Notes: a model not told the origin generated them from the sequence alone. 28,645 nt of DNA from a virus (IMGVR_UViG_3300025687_000227:1-28645), one strand, 5' to 3'; counted from the stretch's first letter, positions 7,253-14,571 are shown. Translations and numbers: made by a program.

Positions 7253-8262
7253 GAGAAGGATTAGCTTATAACGATGTATTGCTTGTCCCGCAGTATTCGG
7301 ATATTGAATCAAGAAAAGAAGTTAGTCTAAACTCTAAACTTGGGTTTATTGATTGTAATCTTCCGATCATCGCTTCACCAATGGATACAGTTTCAGAGGT
7401 GGCTATGGCGAAAGCAATGGACGCAAAGGGAGCCATTGCGATTATTCACAGATACAATGATATTGAAGATCAAGTAAGAATGGTGGCGGAAGCCAGTAGA
7501 GGAAACTCATTGGTTGGTGCCGCAGTCGGAACATCTGGCGACTTTCTTGAAAGAGCATATGGTTGTTATGAGGCAGGCGCAGATGTAATCTGTGTTGATG
7601 TAGCGCACGGTCATCATTCTCTAATGAAGCAGGCTCTAAAACTGCTAAAGCAGATGGTTGGCGATGATGTTCATATAATGGCTGGAAATGTTGCGACACT
7701 TGAAGGGTATGAAGATTTAGCTACTTGGGGCGCGGATAGTGTTCGTTGCAACATAGGCGGCGGCTCAATCTGTTCTACACGTATTCAAACAGGACACGGT
7801 GTCCCTGGCTTACAAACAATATTCGATTGTAATAGGTCTCATTTCGCTGGAACAGTTCCTATTATTGCAGACGGAGGCATTCGCAACTCGGGTGATATTG
7901 TAAAGGCTCTTGCTGCCGGTGCTGACTTTGTAATGTTGGGATCTTTGCTCGCGGGAACAACAGAAGCCCCAGGTGATATTTTGGTTGGCCGCGATGGAAG
8001 CAAGCAAAAGGCTTACAGAGGAATGGCTTCAAAGGACGCTCAAATGTCTTGGAGAGGCAAGACAGCATCTTTGGAGGGTATCGCTACAACCGTTCCGTAT
8101 AAGGGAACGGTGGTGGATATTTTAGATGATTTGGAAAGAGGTATTCGTTCTGGACTATCCTACTCCGGAGCACGAACCATTACAGAACTACAAGCAAAAG
8201 CAAAGTTTATTCGCCAGACTGTGAGCGGCCAAACTGAAAGTGGAACACACATCCTAAGATGA
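7249..8262 (+). CDS. IMP dehydrogenase / GMP reductase family enzyme (GMP reductase favoured)
   Basis: 337-residue TIM barrel of the IMPDH/GMPR family. Motifs: YNDVLLVP start, [24 protein letters not shown], the active-site Cys loop [45 protein letters not shown] split over two strands, [16 protein letters not shown] and a C-terminal [11 protein letters not shown]. There are no CBS domains; full IMPDH is about 490 residues and GMP reductase about 345. The segment between YRGM and VPYKG is short and lacks the Arg-Tyr pair of the IMPDH flap that activates water, and SYSGA resembles GMPR SYAGG/TYVGA. This favours GMP to IMP reduction, although SPMDTV and the ES-containing tail are IMPDH-like. 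With the PurA-type enzyme at 3053 it would form a GMP-IMP-AMP route. It starts with an ATGA overlap. Confidence 0.88.
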   Translation: MREGLAYNDVLLVPQYSDIESRKEVSLNSKLGFIDCNLPIIASPMDTVSEVAMAKAMDAKGAIAIIHRYNDIEDQVRMVAEASRGNSLVGAAVGTSGDFLERAYGCYEAGADVICVDVAHGHHSLMKQALKLLKQMVGDDVHIMAGNVATLEGYEDLATWGADSVRCNIGGGSICSTRIQTGHGVPGLQTIFDCNRSHFAGTVPIIADGGIRNSGDIVKALAAGADFVMLGSLLAGTTEAPGDILVGRDGSKQKAYRGMASKDAQMSWRGKTASLEGIATTVPYKGTVVDILDDLERGIRSGLSYSGARTITELQAKAKFIRQTVSGQTESGTHILR

Positions 8263-8594
8263 ATAGGTCATACCCAAAAGGACACTCTATCTTATCGTTC
8301 TCGTTGGACTCAAAACTTCACGAGAACCTAAAGATTAGATTGTTCTACGATGAGATCAAAACACAAAGCGAGTTCTTTCGATACTGTGTTGAATCTTATC
8401 TATCACAAGACAAGCTTTTTATGGAGTTTCTTGACGATTACAGAATAAACAAGAAGGTTCAGTCAAAGAAGCGTGTTACGAAATCTCGCAAGCTGCGTGA
8501 GGATGGCGAGAAAATGTTACAAGAACTTGCGCTAACAGAAGAAGATATCGAGAACATATTTGATATATTAGAAGAGGATTTACCAGAGTTATGA
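8259..8594 (+). CDS. Ribbon-helix-helix-like small regulator
   Basis: 111 residues. After a short basic start, SILSFSLDSKLHENLK could be a beta strand and first helix, followed by KTQSEFFRYCVESYLSQD as a second helix, the general order of ribbon-helix-helix DNA-binding domains. The C-terminal half is basic (KKVQSKKRVTKSRKLRED) and then acidic (LTEEDIENIFDILEEDL). It overlaps the IMPDH/GMPR stop (ATGA) and itself runs into the sigma-like gene at 8591 (ATGA), so the three form one transcription unit. A repressor or nucleic-acid-binding role is inferred; no close family was recognised. Confidence 0.65.
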   Translation: MNRSYPKGHSILSFSLDSKLHENLKIRLFYDEIKTQSEFFRYCVESYLSQDKLFMEFLDDYRINKKVQSKKRVTKSRKLREDGEKMLQELALTEEDIENIFDILEEDLPEL

Positions 8595-8833
8595 GAGAAT
8601 GTTCTAAAAGATGTTATATGCATCAAATACCTTGCACTCAAAGTGAGTGTAGACTTCATTTAGATTATGAAGATGATTTGAACTGCACCGACATAGCAGT
8701 TTATAAACACGGTGAAATGACCTTACAACAGATCGGGGATCGCCACGGTATAAGCGTTGTGAGAGCAAAGCAGATAGTTGACGAGGCACTGCTTAAATTA
8801 AAAAAGACGTTGTCAGAAGAAAATACTATTTAA
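8591..8833 (+). CDS. Cys-rich sigma70-region-4-like DNA-binding protein
   Basis: 80 residues. The N-terminus has Cys at 4, 8, 15 and 20 (ECSKRC, PCTQSEC), a plausible metal site, followed by DLNCTDIAVYKHGEMTLQQI and a helix-turn-helix, GDRHGISVVRAKQIVDEALLKL, split here between its two halves. This matches the -35-recognising region 4 of sigma70 factors, as in small phage and bacterial sigma-like proteins with the DLNCTxxAV...GxMTL pattern. It could bind RNA polymerase or promoter -35 boxes to redirect transcription, which is relevant to the CTATTTA motif that overlaps its own stop codon. ATGA overlap with the upstream gene. Confidence 0.75.
   Translation: MRECSKRCYMHQIPCTQSECRLHLDYEDDLNCTDIAVYKHGEMTLQQIGDRHGISVVRAKQIVDEALLKLKKTLSEENTI
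8826..8832 (+). promoter_or_regulatory. CTATTTA motif (candidate late-promoter element)
   Basis: CTATTTA directly at the end of the sigma-like gene, 40 bases before the acidic-protein start. The same heptamer lies upstream of the genes at 13711, 15305, 19647 and 22342. A role as a phage-specific -10 element is inferred. Confidence 0.4.
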
Positions 8834-8840
8834 AACAGCA

Positions 8841-8852
8841 TATTCGCGAATA
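8841..8852. promoter_or_regulatory. Perfect 12-base palindrome, possible operator
   Basis: TATTCGCGAATA is a perfect inverted repeat between the CTATTTA motif and the ribosome site AGGAG (8860-8864) of the acidic-protein gene. Its position fits an operator or RNA hairpin affecting that gene. A regulator is not known; the ribbon-helix-helix protein two genes upstream is a speculative partner. Confidence 0.4.
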
Positions 8853-8872
8853 ATTGTTAGGAGTTTTGCAGA

Positions 8873-9532
8873 ATGTCCAAGAAAACACTTTTAAACGAGT
8901 CACAGATTCGTTCTTTTATGAAGCTAGCTAAGCTAGAGCCTTTGACCCCAGGCTTTGTTGAGGGTCTCACAGAGAGCGCCGAGGAGCTTGAAGAGCGCGG
9001 CGATATGAAGATGCGCGCCGAGGACGAGTTAGATGAGATGCGCGGCGACAAAGACGAGATGGACGAGGTTCGTGCCGACGCTGCCGGTGGTGGTTTACAG
9101 GACGCACGAAGAGGTCACGGCAGAGGTCGTGGACCAGCTGATCGCCTTGAGGAAGAGGAAGAGATGGAAGTAGATGCAGCTGAAATGGAAGATGCTGCCG
9201 GAGACGAGATGGAGATGGATGCCGAGGTAGAGGCACCAGTAGAGGCACCAGTAGAGGCCCCAGCCGCAGATGCAGGCAAGATGGTTTCTGTTGATGATTT
9301 CCTTTCTGCTCTTGAGCGTGCCCTTGAGGACGCAATGGGTGAGGAAGTTGAGATTGATTCTGATGAGGTAGCTGATGAAGTTGCTGACGAAGAGCCAGCC
9401 GACGCTATGGATGATATGGCTGATGAGCCAGAAGATGCTGATGAGATGGGTGATGACGAGGCTCTAATGGAGTCTATCACAAAGCGAGTAGCAAAGAGAA
9501 TTCTTATGGAGGCTCTTAGCGCAAAGAAATAA
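8873..9532 (+). CDS. Highly acidic, probably virion- or prohead-associated protein
   Basis: 219 residues. The N-terminus TLLNESQIRSFMKLAKLEPL and FVEGL form a leader-like segment that I associate with structural proteins of marine phages. The middle is extremely rich in Asp and Glu, with a Gly/Arg patch (RRGHGRGRGPADR) and a three-copy VEAP repeat. The end, ESITKRVAKRILMEALSAKK, is a basic amphipathic helix. Acidic core with helical ends is the style of scaffolding or prohead-core proteins, but no capsid or portal gene is near, so this is inference. The start has AGGAG 9 bases upstream. The gene is followed by a terminator/promoter overlap, so it probably ends a transcription unit. Confidence 0.75.
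   Translation: MSKKTLLNESQIRSFMKLAKLEPLTPGFVEGLTESAEELEERGDMKMRAEDELDEMRGDKDEMDEVRADAAGGGLQDARRGHGRGRGPADRLEEEEEMEVDAAEMEDAAGDEMEMDAEVEAPVEAPVEAPAADAGKMVSVDDFLSALERALEDAMGEEVEIDSDEVADEVADEEPADAMDDMADEPEDADEMGDDEALMESITKRVAKRILMEALSAKK
9227..9262 (+). repeat. Three-copy 12-base tandem repeat within the acidic protein gene
   Basis: GTAGAGGCACCA occurs twice and is followed by GTAGAGGCCCCA. It encodes three VEAP units in the acidic linker of the protein, and may vary in copy number by slippage. Confidence 0.85.
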
Positions 9533-9533
9533 G

Positions 9534-9562
9534 TTGACAAATCCAAACTCCTAACGTATATT
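9534..9562 (+). promoter_or_regulatory. Sigma70-type promoter overlapping a terminator
   Basis: TTGACA (9534-9539), 17 bp, TATATT (9557-9562), between the acidic-protein stop and the membrane-protein start at 9608. The expected transcription start (about 9568-9570) falls inside the left arm of the terminator hairpin at 9563. Confidence 0.7.
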
Positions 9563-9594
9563 AAAGACTGTGAGCAACCCTCACAGTCTTTTTT
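9563..9594 (+). terminator. Rho-independent terminator
   Basis: A perfect 12-bp stem, AAAGACTGTGAG (9563-9574) paired with CTCACAGTCTTT (9580-9591), with a CAACC loop and a run of T residues (9589-9594). It would end transcripts of the acidic-protein unit. Transcripts that start from the overlapping promoter begin part-way through the left arm, so they would form a shorter stem. Confidence 0.85.
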
Positions 9595-9607
9595 ATTTGG
9601 ATAAACA

Positions 9608-10006
9608 ATGCTAGAACTAACAACAAATGATTTAACCATCCTCTGTGTGATGGCTTTCTTTGCCGGGGCTTTTGCGAGTATGTTTTTGTCTCGGTTCTTT
9701 GAGATTGTTCATACTTGGAGAATAGTCCAAGGTTCAGTTATCTCTATTATCTGGATGCTAACAAAGATGGTGGAAGATATTTCTTTCCTTCAAGAGTTAA
9801 AGTTAAAGCAGATGCGCGAGTCTGGTTTTACGAAGGAGCAGATTCGTCAGTTTCAAAAAGTTGACGACCAGTTCTTGACAAACTGGAAGGACAATGCTAT
9901 CATCTCCATAGTGAACAGATCCCCACGACACTTCAAAACGATGCTACCGTTCCACGATTGGGACAGTGCTACAAAGTTCTTAAACAACACCCTTAAGGGA
10001 GAATAG
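9608..10006 (+). CDS. Membrane-anchored protein, unknown
   Basis: 132 residues. A probable N-terminal membrane helix (LTILCVMAFFAGAFASMFL, about residues 9-27) is followed by a second hydrophobic stretch near VQGSVISIIWML and then a charged, helical region with FTKEQIRQFQKVDDQFLTNW. No family recognised. It is the first gene after the promoter at 9534 and ends 7 bases before the second ClpP, suggesting cotranscription with it. A role linking ClpP to the membrane would be speculation. Confidence 0.7.
   Translation: MLELTTNDLTILCVMAFFAGAFASMFLSRFFEIVHTWRIVQGSVISIIWMLTKMVEDISFLQELKLKQMRESGFTKEQIRQFQKVDDQFLTNWKDNAIISIVNRSPRHFKTMLPFHDWDSATKFLNNTLKGE
9875..9903 (+). promoter_or_regulatory. Candidate internal promoter ahead of the second clpP
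   Basis: TTGACA (9875-9880), 17 bp, TATCAT (9898-9903), inside the membrane-protein gene about 110 bases before ATG 10014. Spacing matches the other promoters; position inside a gene lowers confidence. Confidence 0.35.
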
Positions 10007-10013
10007 GAAAACA

Positions 10014-10664
10014 ATGGTTATTTTCAACAACGACACTCAAACAAATGAGGAAGAAGAGGAGGTCAGTGAGCATCAGGCTGCTATGGTTATGGCGGCGATG
10101 GCTGGTGGTCCGGAAGGTCCGCAACCAAATACTATTGGTTTGGTTGGAGACATAGACGAGGAAGCAGCCCAAGAGATTTATCACGGACTTCTGCAACTAA
10201 ACGGAGGTTCCATTTTCCCTAATCCCGTAGAGGAAGGAGAAGAGAAGCCAGAGGATCTTCACTTTCTTATCTCAACTGGTGGAGGTGCTGTTTATGAAAT
10301 GTTCGGCATTATTGATATGATGAGTATTGTAAAGAGACGCCGAGATATTTCAACATTGGGAACCGGAAAGATCTTTTCAGCCGGCGTTCCAATATTGGCT
10401 TCGGGCACAAGAGGAAAGCGCTTTATTACTCGCAATGCTCGCATTATGATGCATCGTTGCTCCGCAGGCAATATGGGCACTACCGCTGATATGAAGGCAA
10501 GCCACGATGAGATGCGTTTAATGGAAGATCAGATGGTTCAAGTTATCGCTGAGAACTCAAAGTTATCTGTGGGCGAGATCCACAATATGTTCTCAAAGAA
10601 CACAGATGAATATTTCTCTGCGCAGGAAGCAATTGAAATGGGTCTTGCCGACGAAATCATCTAA
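10014..10664 (+). CDS. clpP: ClpP-like serine protease 2
   Basis: 216-residue ClpP-fold peptidase. The triad is Ser122 (GKIFSAGVPILASG), His147 (ARIMMHRCSAG) and Asp198 (NTDEYFSAQEAIEMGLADEI), with spacing nearly identical to E. coli ClpP. HFLISTGGGAVYEMFGIIDM matches the conserved ClpP strand-helix. It differs from ClpP 1 by an acidic N-terminal extension (NEEEEEVSEH) of about 35 residues and an inserted acidic loop (PVEEGEEKPED). The start has a GGGAGAA site. Two active but divergent ClpP proteins in one phage suggest hetero-oligomers or distinct substrates; a prohead-maturation role is an alternative. Confidence 0.9.
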   Translation: MVIFNNDTQTNEEEEEVSEHQAAMVMAAMAGGPEGPQPNTIGLVGDIDEEAAQEIYHGLLQLNGGSIFPNPVEEGEEKPEDLHFLISTGGGAVYEMFGIIDMMSIVKRRRDISTLGTGKIFSAGVPILASGTRGKRFITRNARIMMHRCSAGNMGTTADMKASHDEMRLMEDQMVQVIAENSKLSVGEIHNMFSKNTDEYFSAQEAIEMGLADEII

Positions 10665-10690
10665 TTAATATTAGTTCCCGAGGATTTACA

Positions 10691-12046
10691 ATGAATATTG
10701 ATACACTGGTGGAGAGTTTCTACTCCAAAAAAGATGAGACTGAAAGCCTTATTAATGAGGTTTTTAACTTCTTGACTGAAAGAGCCGGAAAGCCGGAGTC
10801 AAGCGAAAAGATTGATATTAAGTTACCTACGATCAAACTCACAGAGAACTGGGGTGTGCTAGATAACGAAGATCGTGATCGTATTGAGGCTTACATGAAG
10901 AATGTAGCGGGCAATACAGTAGAAGAAAAGTTAGAATCACTTCGATCTGTTCTAGGAGGCTCGAAAGATGCATCGATCGGTGAAATTTTGTCTACTCTTA
11001 TTGCAGTAGAGATTTTAAGCAACCTTGCTGGACCGATCGGCACGCGAGAGTTTACCGAATCCGCAGCGGGCTTTATTTTTGAAGGCTTCTTGGCTGGGTT
11101 ATTTGGTGGTAAATCAGTGCAGATTACATCACCCGAGGAGATTGAAGGTATGGATGCGTCTGGTAAGCCAATTACAGATGTTATCTTGGGAGACCGCCAC
11201 TATTCTCTTAAGCTGCTGGGGGACAAGACAGCTGTTAAGGGGTCATTCCAAAACCTCGTGAACCACTTCAAAACACTGGATCATGTTGTTTATCTTGATG
11301 CTCGACGTACATCAGACGGAGGTCTTCAGTTCGGTGAATTTACAATTACTTTGCCTGATTTCCTAGAAGTATTTTATAAGCCATTCGCTAAGTTCAAGAA
11401 AAAGGAAGCAACTATTGACACTCCGCGTAAACTAAAAAATGCCCTAAATAAGTATGGGGATCGGATCTATCAGGTGAAACTTGGGAAGAGACTCGGACGC
11501 AAAGCTAGTATTAAGCCAGAAGAGTTCGATAATCTACTAGCCTTAGAAGATGAGCAGTTAAATCAGCTAGCGCCTTTTAAGGTACAATATGCTGAGCAGA
11601 GCTTTGCAGGAAGCCCCAAGCTCAAAAAATTGTTTGGTTCTGCACGACAGTTCAACGCTGTTCAGGATGCAATTGCTGGCGGGGATCGCAATGAGATTCT
11701 CGCCGCTCTGGAAGACACAAATGCTTATAAGAAATCGCTACAGTTTGAGTTCACCCCAAGACAGGCTGAAAAGATTGCATCGTTTAAGGAATTGGGTCCC
11801 CCACTTCCATTGGGCGAGGGCAACCTTAAGAAAGTTTGGGAAAACTATGCTGAGCTGCTGATGGCTACGATTCAGCCAGTATACGGTTATCTGCAAACAT
11901 TCACGGACAATGTAAATAGGTATTTTTTGGGAGTCACAGACGAGGGTGGTTCTTCTCGCTCTTACGGCCAGAAAGCAATTGGAGATGCTTTTGATCTCAG
12001 AAATGCTACTGATGACGCCGTCCAGAGAATTGAAAAAGAAAAATAA
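10691..12046 (+). CDS. 451-residue protein, unknown; weak nuclease-like core
   Basis: No confident family. The N-terminus (VESFYSKKDETESLINEVF) is helical and leader-like. Residues about 110-200 contain SAAGFIFEGFLAGLFGGKSV, then PITDVILGDRHYSLKLLG and AVKGSFQNLVNHF. The order Glu, Asp in a strand, then a strand with Ser-x-Lys resembles a PD-(D/E)xK fold in which the catalytic Glu is replaced by Ser, but this is only suggestive. The C-terminal half is helical and has no recognised motif. The start follows GAGGA at about 10679. It precedes the groEL promoter and lacks a clear terminator. It could be a virion or DNA-processing protein of the phage. Confidence 0.75.
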   Translation: MNIDTLVESFYSKKDETESLINEVFNFLTERAGKPESSEKIDIKLPTIKLTENWGVLDNEDRDRIEAYMKNVAGNTVEEKLESLRSVLGGSKDASIGEILSTLIAVEILSNLAGPIGTREFTESAAGFIFEGFLAGLFGGKSVQITSPEEIEGMDASGKPITDVILGDRHYSLKLLGDKTAVKGSFQNLVNHFKTLDHVVYLDARRTSDGGLQFGEFTITLPDFLEVFYKPFAKFKKKEATIDTPRKLKNALNKYGDRIYQVKLGKRLGRKASIKPEEFDNLLALEDEQLNQLAPFKVQYAEQSFAGSPKLKKLFGSARQFNAVQDAIAGGDRNEILAALEDTNAYKKSLQFEFTPRQAEKIASFKELGPPLPLGEGNLKKVWENYAELLMATIQPVYGYLQTFTDNVNRYFLGVTDEGGSSRSYGQKAIGDAFDLRNATDDAVQRIEKEK

Positions 12047-12049
12047 TAC

Positions 12050-12077
12050 TTGACACACACAATAGGTATGCTATAAT
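12050..12077 (+). promoter_or_regulatory. Near-perfect sigma70 promoter of groEL
   Basis: TTGACA (12050-12055), 16 bp, TATAAT (12072-12077), with an extended -10 TGC immediately before. Both boxes are full consensus. Expected transcription start is about 12084, leaving a 20-base leader with the GAGAGG site for groEL. Confidence 0.85.
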
Positions 12078-12103
12078 ACCAAGATAGAAAGAGAGGTTTC
12101 TCA

Positions 12104-13678
12104 ATGCCCAAGTGTGTATTTGAAGACCGACAGAGCCTCAGCCAAAAGGTTCTGGACGGTGTTAACAAGCTTGCCGACAATGTTGCGGCAACTTTAGGAC
12201 CGAAGGGTCGCAATGTTATCCTACATCAAAAAGGAAAAGATCCTATCATCACAAAGGACGGTGTAACTGTCTCTGCATTTGTTCATTTGGATGATGAGTT
12301 TGAGAACGCTGCCGCACAGATTCTAAAGCAGGCAACCTCTCAAACCAACACAATGGCTGGTGACGGAACCACAACGGCAACCGTCCTTTCTCGCGCTATC
12401 CTCAACAAGGCTCAGCGATACATTACTGCTGGCGCTTCTCCTGTTGAGTTGAAGCGAGGCATTGACTTGGCTGTGGATGCCTTGGTCGGAGAACTACAAA
12501 AGAACGCACAGTATATCGAAACTCTTGACGATGTAGAGAACATCGCAACCATCTCGGCCAACAATGACAGAACTATCGGCAAGTTGATTGCGACTGCTGT
12601 TGATAAGGCAGGCAAGGACGGATCTATTACAATCGAGGATGCAAAGTCAGTTGAGACTTCGTTGGATGTTATTGAAGGTTTCCGAGTAGAAGCTGGATAT
12701 GCTGCGTCTGCTTTTGTGACTGATGAGCGTCGAGGCGCTGTTCATTATGATTCTCCGCTTCTTCTTGTAACTGACAATCGGATTGATTCAGTGGATCAGA
12801 TTCTTCCAGCGTTGGAGATTATATCTCGCGATGGTCGTCCGCTTGTTATTGTTGCCGAAGAGATTGAAGGTCAGGCTCTCGCGGCTTTGATTATGAATAC
12901 AGTTCGCGGCTCAATGAAGATTGCTGCTGTAAAGGCTCCCTTCTACGGTGAGAGGCGTCGGAACATTCTATCCGACCTAGCACTCTCAACAGGTGCCGAG
13001 TTCATCTCTACGGACGGCACAGTGCGTCTAAAGGATATCAAGCTTCAACACTTTGGTCAGTGCCGATCGGTTGATATCACAAAGATCGGAACAACTGTTA
13101 TTGGCGGCAAGGGAGACTTTGAGGAGATTGATCGTCGCATTGAGCTTCTCAAGACTGAACTTCTACAAACAGATGATATGCGCGAGTGCGATAAGATCCA
13201 AGAACGCATTACAAAGTTGGCTTCTGGAGTTGCAGTCATCAAGGTTGGTGCAGCAACAGAAGTAGAGATGATTGAAAAGAAGCATCGCATTGAGGATGCG
13301 CTTGAAGCAGTCAAGTCAGCACAGCAAGAAGGTATTGTCCCTGGTGGTGGTGTTGCTTTGGTTCGTGTATCCAGCAATCTTCTAATGCTTGAGGCAGAGA
13401 ACGAAGATCAAATGTTTGGTATTGAAATCGTCCGCGATGCTGTAAAAGCTCCGCTACGTCAAATGGCCCAGAACTGTGGGTTGTCCCCTGACTTGGTTCT
13501 GGCCAAGGTAGAGGAAGCCGAAGGCAATCTAGGTTACAACTTCCGAACAGACGAAATGGTCGATATGTTGGAGGAAGGCGTTATTGATCCGGTCAAGGTA
13601 ACGCGAACTGCCCTTCAAAATGCTGCTTCTGCTGCTGGAACATTAATCACAACTTCTCACGCTATTGTGGAGGTATAA
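12104..13678 (+). CDS. groEL: GroEL-type chaperonin (Hsp60)
   Basis: 524-residue group I chaperonin that folds proteins in an ATP-driven double ring. Conserved features: LGPKGRNVIL, ITKDGVTV with the Asp equivalent to E. coli Asp52, AGDGTTTATVL phosphate loop, ISANNDRTIGKLIA, KAPFYGERRRNIL, ATEVEMIEKKHRIEDAL with the Asp398 equivalent, VPGGGVALVR and DPVKVTRTALQNAASAAG near the end. It lacks the Gly-Gly-Met tail. No GroES is found next to it, so it may use a host or distant phage co-chaperonin. The ATG at 12104 has GAGAGG upstream and a very strong promoter, suggesting high expression, perhaps for phage capsid or polymerase folding. Confidence 0.97.
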   Translation: MPKCVFEDRQSLSQKVLDGVNKLADNVAATLGPKGRNVILHQKGKDPIITKDGVTVSAFVHLDDEFENAAAQILKQATSQTNTMAGDGTTTATVLSRAILNKAQRYITAGASPVELKRGIDLAVDALVGELQKNAQYIETLDDVENIATISANNDRTIGKLIATAVDKAGKDGSITIEDAKSVETSLDVIEGFRVEAGYAASAFVTDERRGAVHYDSPLLLVTDNRIDSVDQILPALEIISRDGRPLVIVAEEIEGQALAALIMNTVRGSMKIAAVKAPFYGERRRNILSDLALSTGAEFISTDGTVRLKDIKLQHFGQCRSVDITKIGTTVIGGKGDFEEIDRRIELLKTELLQTDDMRECDKIQERITKLASGVAVIKVGAATEVEMIEKKHRIEDALEAVKSAQQEGIVPGGGVALVRVSSNLLMLEAENEDQMFGIEIVRDAVKAPLRQMAQNCGLSPDLVLAKVEEAEGNLGYNFRTDEMVDMLEEGVIDPVKVTRTALQNAASAAGTLITTSHAIVEV

Positions 13679-13680
13679 CC

Positions 13681-13687
13681 CTATTTA
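13681..13687 (+). promoter_or_regulatory. CTATTTA motif
   Basis: CTATTTA just after the groEL stop and 23 bases before ATG 13711, with the ribosome site GGAGG between them. Possible start of a new unit. Confidence 0.35.
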
Positions 13688-13710
13688 GTGGAGACCGGAG
13701 GTGTGATAAA

Positions 13711-13998
13711 ATGATGACTGACGACGAGCAGCAGAAACTAACTTTAATGTTGGTTGAGCTGTCAGGCAAAATTCAAACTATGCTTGACAAGCAAGAGGAA
13801 TTAGCGGAGAATGTAAGCAAGATCAAGGAGGCAGTCTACAACCCGGACTCTGGCTTGTATGCAAGATTAAAAGAGTTGGATATTCGCATTATCCAACTTG
13901 AAACTTGGAAAGCAGCCAACTCAAAGGTTATGTGGCTTGTTGGCGGTTCTGTCGCTGGTTTGTTAGTCAAAACTATTTGGACAGTTCTGTTCCCATAA
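13711..13998 (+). CDS. Coiled-coil protein with C-terminal membrane anchor
   Basis: 95 residues. A long helical region with heptad-like Leu/Ile spacing (LVELSGKIQTMLDKQEELAE, then KIKEAVYNP and LKELDIRIIQLETWKAAN) ends in one membrane helix, VMWLVGGSVAGLLVKTIWTV. This design occurs in many small phage proteins, including some near lysis genes, but no function can be claimed. GGAGGTG lies 7 bases before ATG 13711; ATG 13714 directly after it is an equal alternative. Confidence 0.75.
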   Translation: MMTDDEQQKLTLMLVELSGKIQTMLDKQEELAENVSKIKEAVYNPDSGLYARLKELDIRIIQLETWKAANSKVMWLVGGSVAGLLVKTIWTVLFP

Positions 13999-14011
13999 TA
14001 GGAGATCAAAA

Positions 14012-14338
14012 ATGAGAGTTAAGTTATCTTACACAGTTGAAGAAGAAGACATTCTAAGAGAGGCAGCAAAGATCCTTGGATTGTCTCAGGACGATGTAGG
14101 TCATTGCATCAATATGTTCAAGGCGATTCAGGAAGAGCTTCGTAATGAAGAAGATACTCCAAATACAAGCAAAGTATTGGATATGATTGAGGACTTTAGA
14201 AAGGCATTACTTTCTGTTGATACTCGTTTGCTTGAGGTTGAGGACATTATAAGAGGATACGACAAGTACCGTATTTCACAGAGAGAAGAAGTGAAAACCC
14301 CAGCCGTGGAGAGTGAAAGATATTACGGTGCTGACTAA
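14012..14338 (+). CDS. Helical small protein, unknown
   Basis: 108 residues, charged and probably helical: VEEEDILREAAKILGLSQDD, then INMFKAIQEELRNEED and MIEDFRKALLSVDTRLLEVE. AGGAGAT lies about 8 bases upstream of ATG 14012. The stop overlaps the following start (TAATG). No family recognised. Confidence 0.65.
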   Translation: MRVKLSYTVEEEDILREAAKILGLSQDDVGHCINMFKAIQEELRNEEDTPNTSKVLDMIEDFRKALLSVDTRLLEVEDIIRGYDKYRISQREEVKTPAVESERYYGAD

Positions 14339-14571
14339 TGAGAAAGAGTAAAGTTGGGGACTTGGTTCATATCCCCCAAGCTAGTCGTTTGTTATGTTTC
14401 AGTCCCAACAGTAGACAAACACCCATACCTTGGGATACAATACGTTTAGATGAGCCAAAGGTAGCACTGGTTAGTGGAGTAGATTGGGCAGAAGGATATG
14501 TCCAGATTATATGGAACGGCAAAGAATGGTCTGTTAGAGAAGAAGACGTTTTTACCTTAAAGGAGTTGTAG
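14338..14571 (+). CDS. Small beta-barrel-type protein (xVGDxV family)
   Basis: 77 residues starting MRKSKVGDLVHIPQ and ending in a strand-rich region with GYVQIIWNGKEWSVREEDV. It shares the VGDLV opening and size with the proteins at 6066, 23012 and 24393. It begins as a TAATG overlap and has no strong ribosome site of its own, so translation is likely coupled. Function unknown. Confidence 0.65.
   Translation: MRKSKVGDLVHIPQASRLLCFSPNSRQTPIPWDTIRLDEPKVALVSGVDWAEGYVQIIWNGKEWSVREEDVFTLKEL

Noticed and set aside
8089-8111. Perfect 8-bp hairpin ACCGTTCC...GGAACGGT
   Set aside because: It lies inside the conserved VPYKG coding segment of the IMPDH/GMPR gene, has no T run and is not near a gene end.
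9115-9639. Open minus-strand frame of 174 codons, very serine-rich
   Set aside because: It is the antisense of the acidic, Asp/Glu-rich repeat gene; the GAx codons of the + strand give Ser on the other strand. No ribosome site or family match.
10014-10664. Assigning the second ClpP as the prohead protease
   Set aside because: No capsid, portal or scaffold gene can be confirmed beside it; the acidic protein at 8873 is only a scaffold-like guess.
13784-13789. TTGACA inside the coiled-coil gene
   Set aside because: No acceptable -10 box at 16-18 bp downstream (GAGAAT only).
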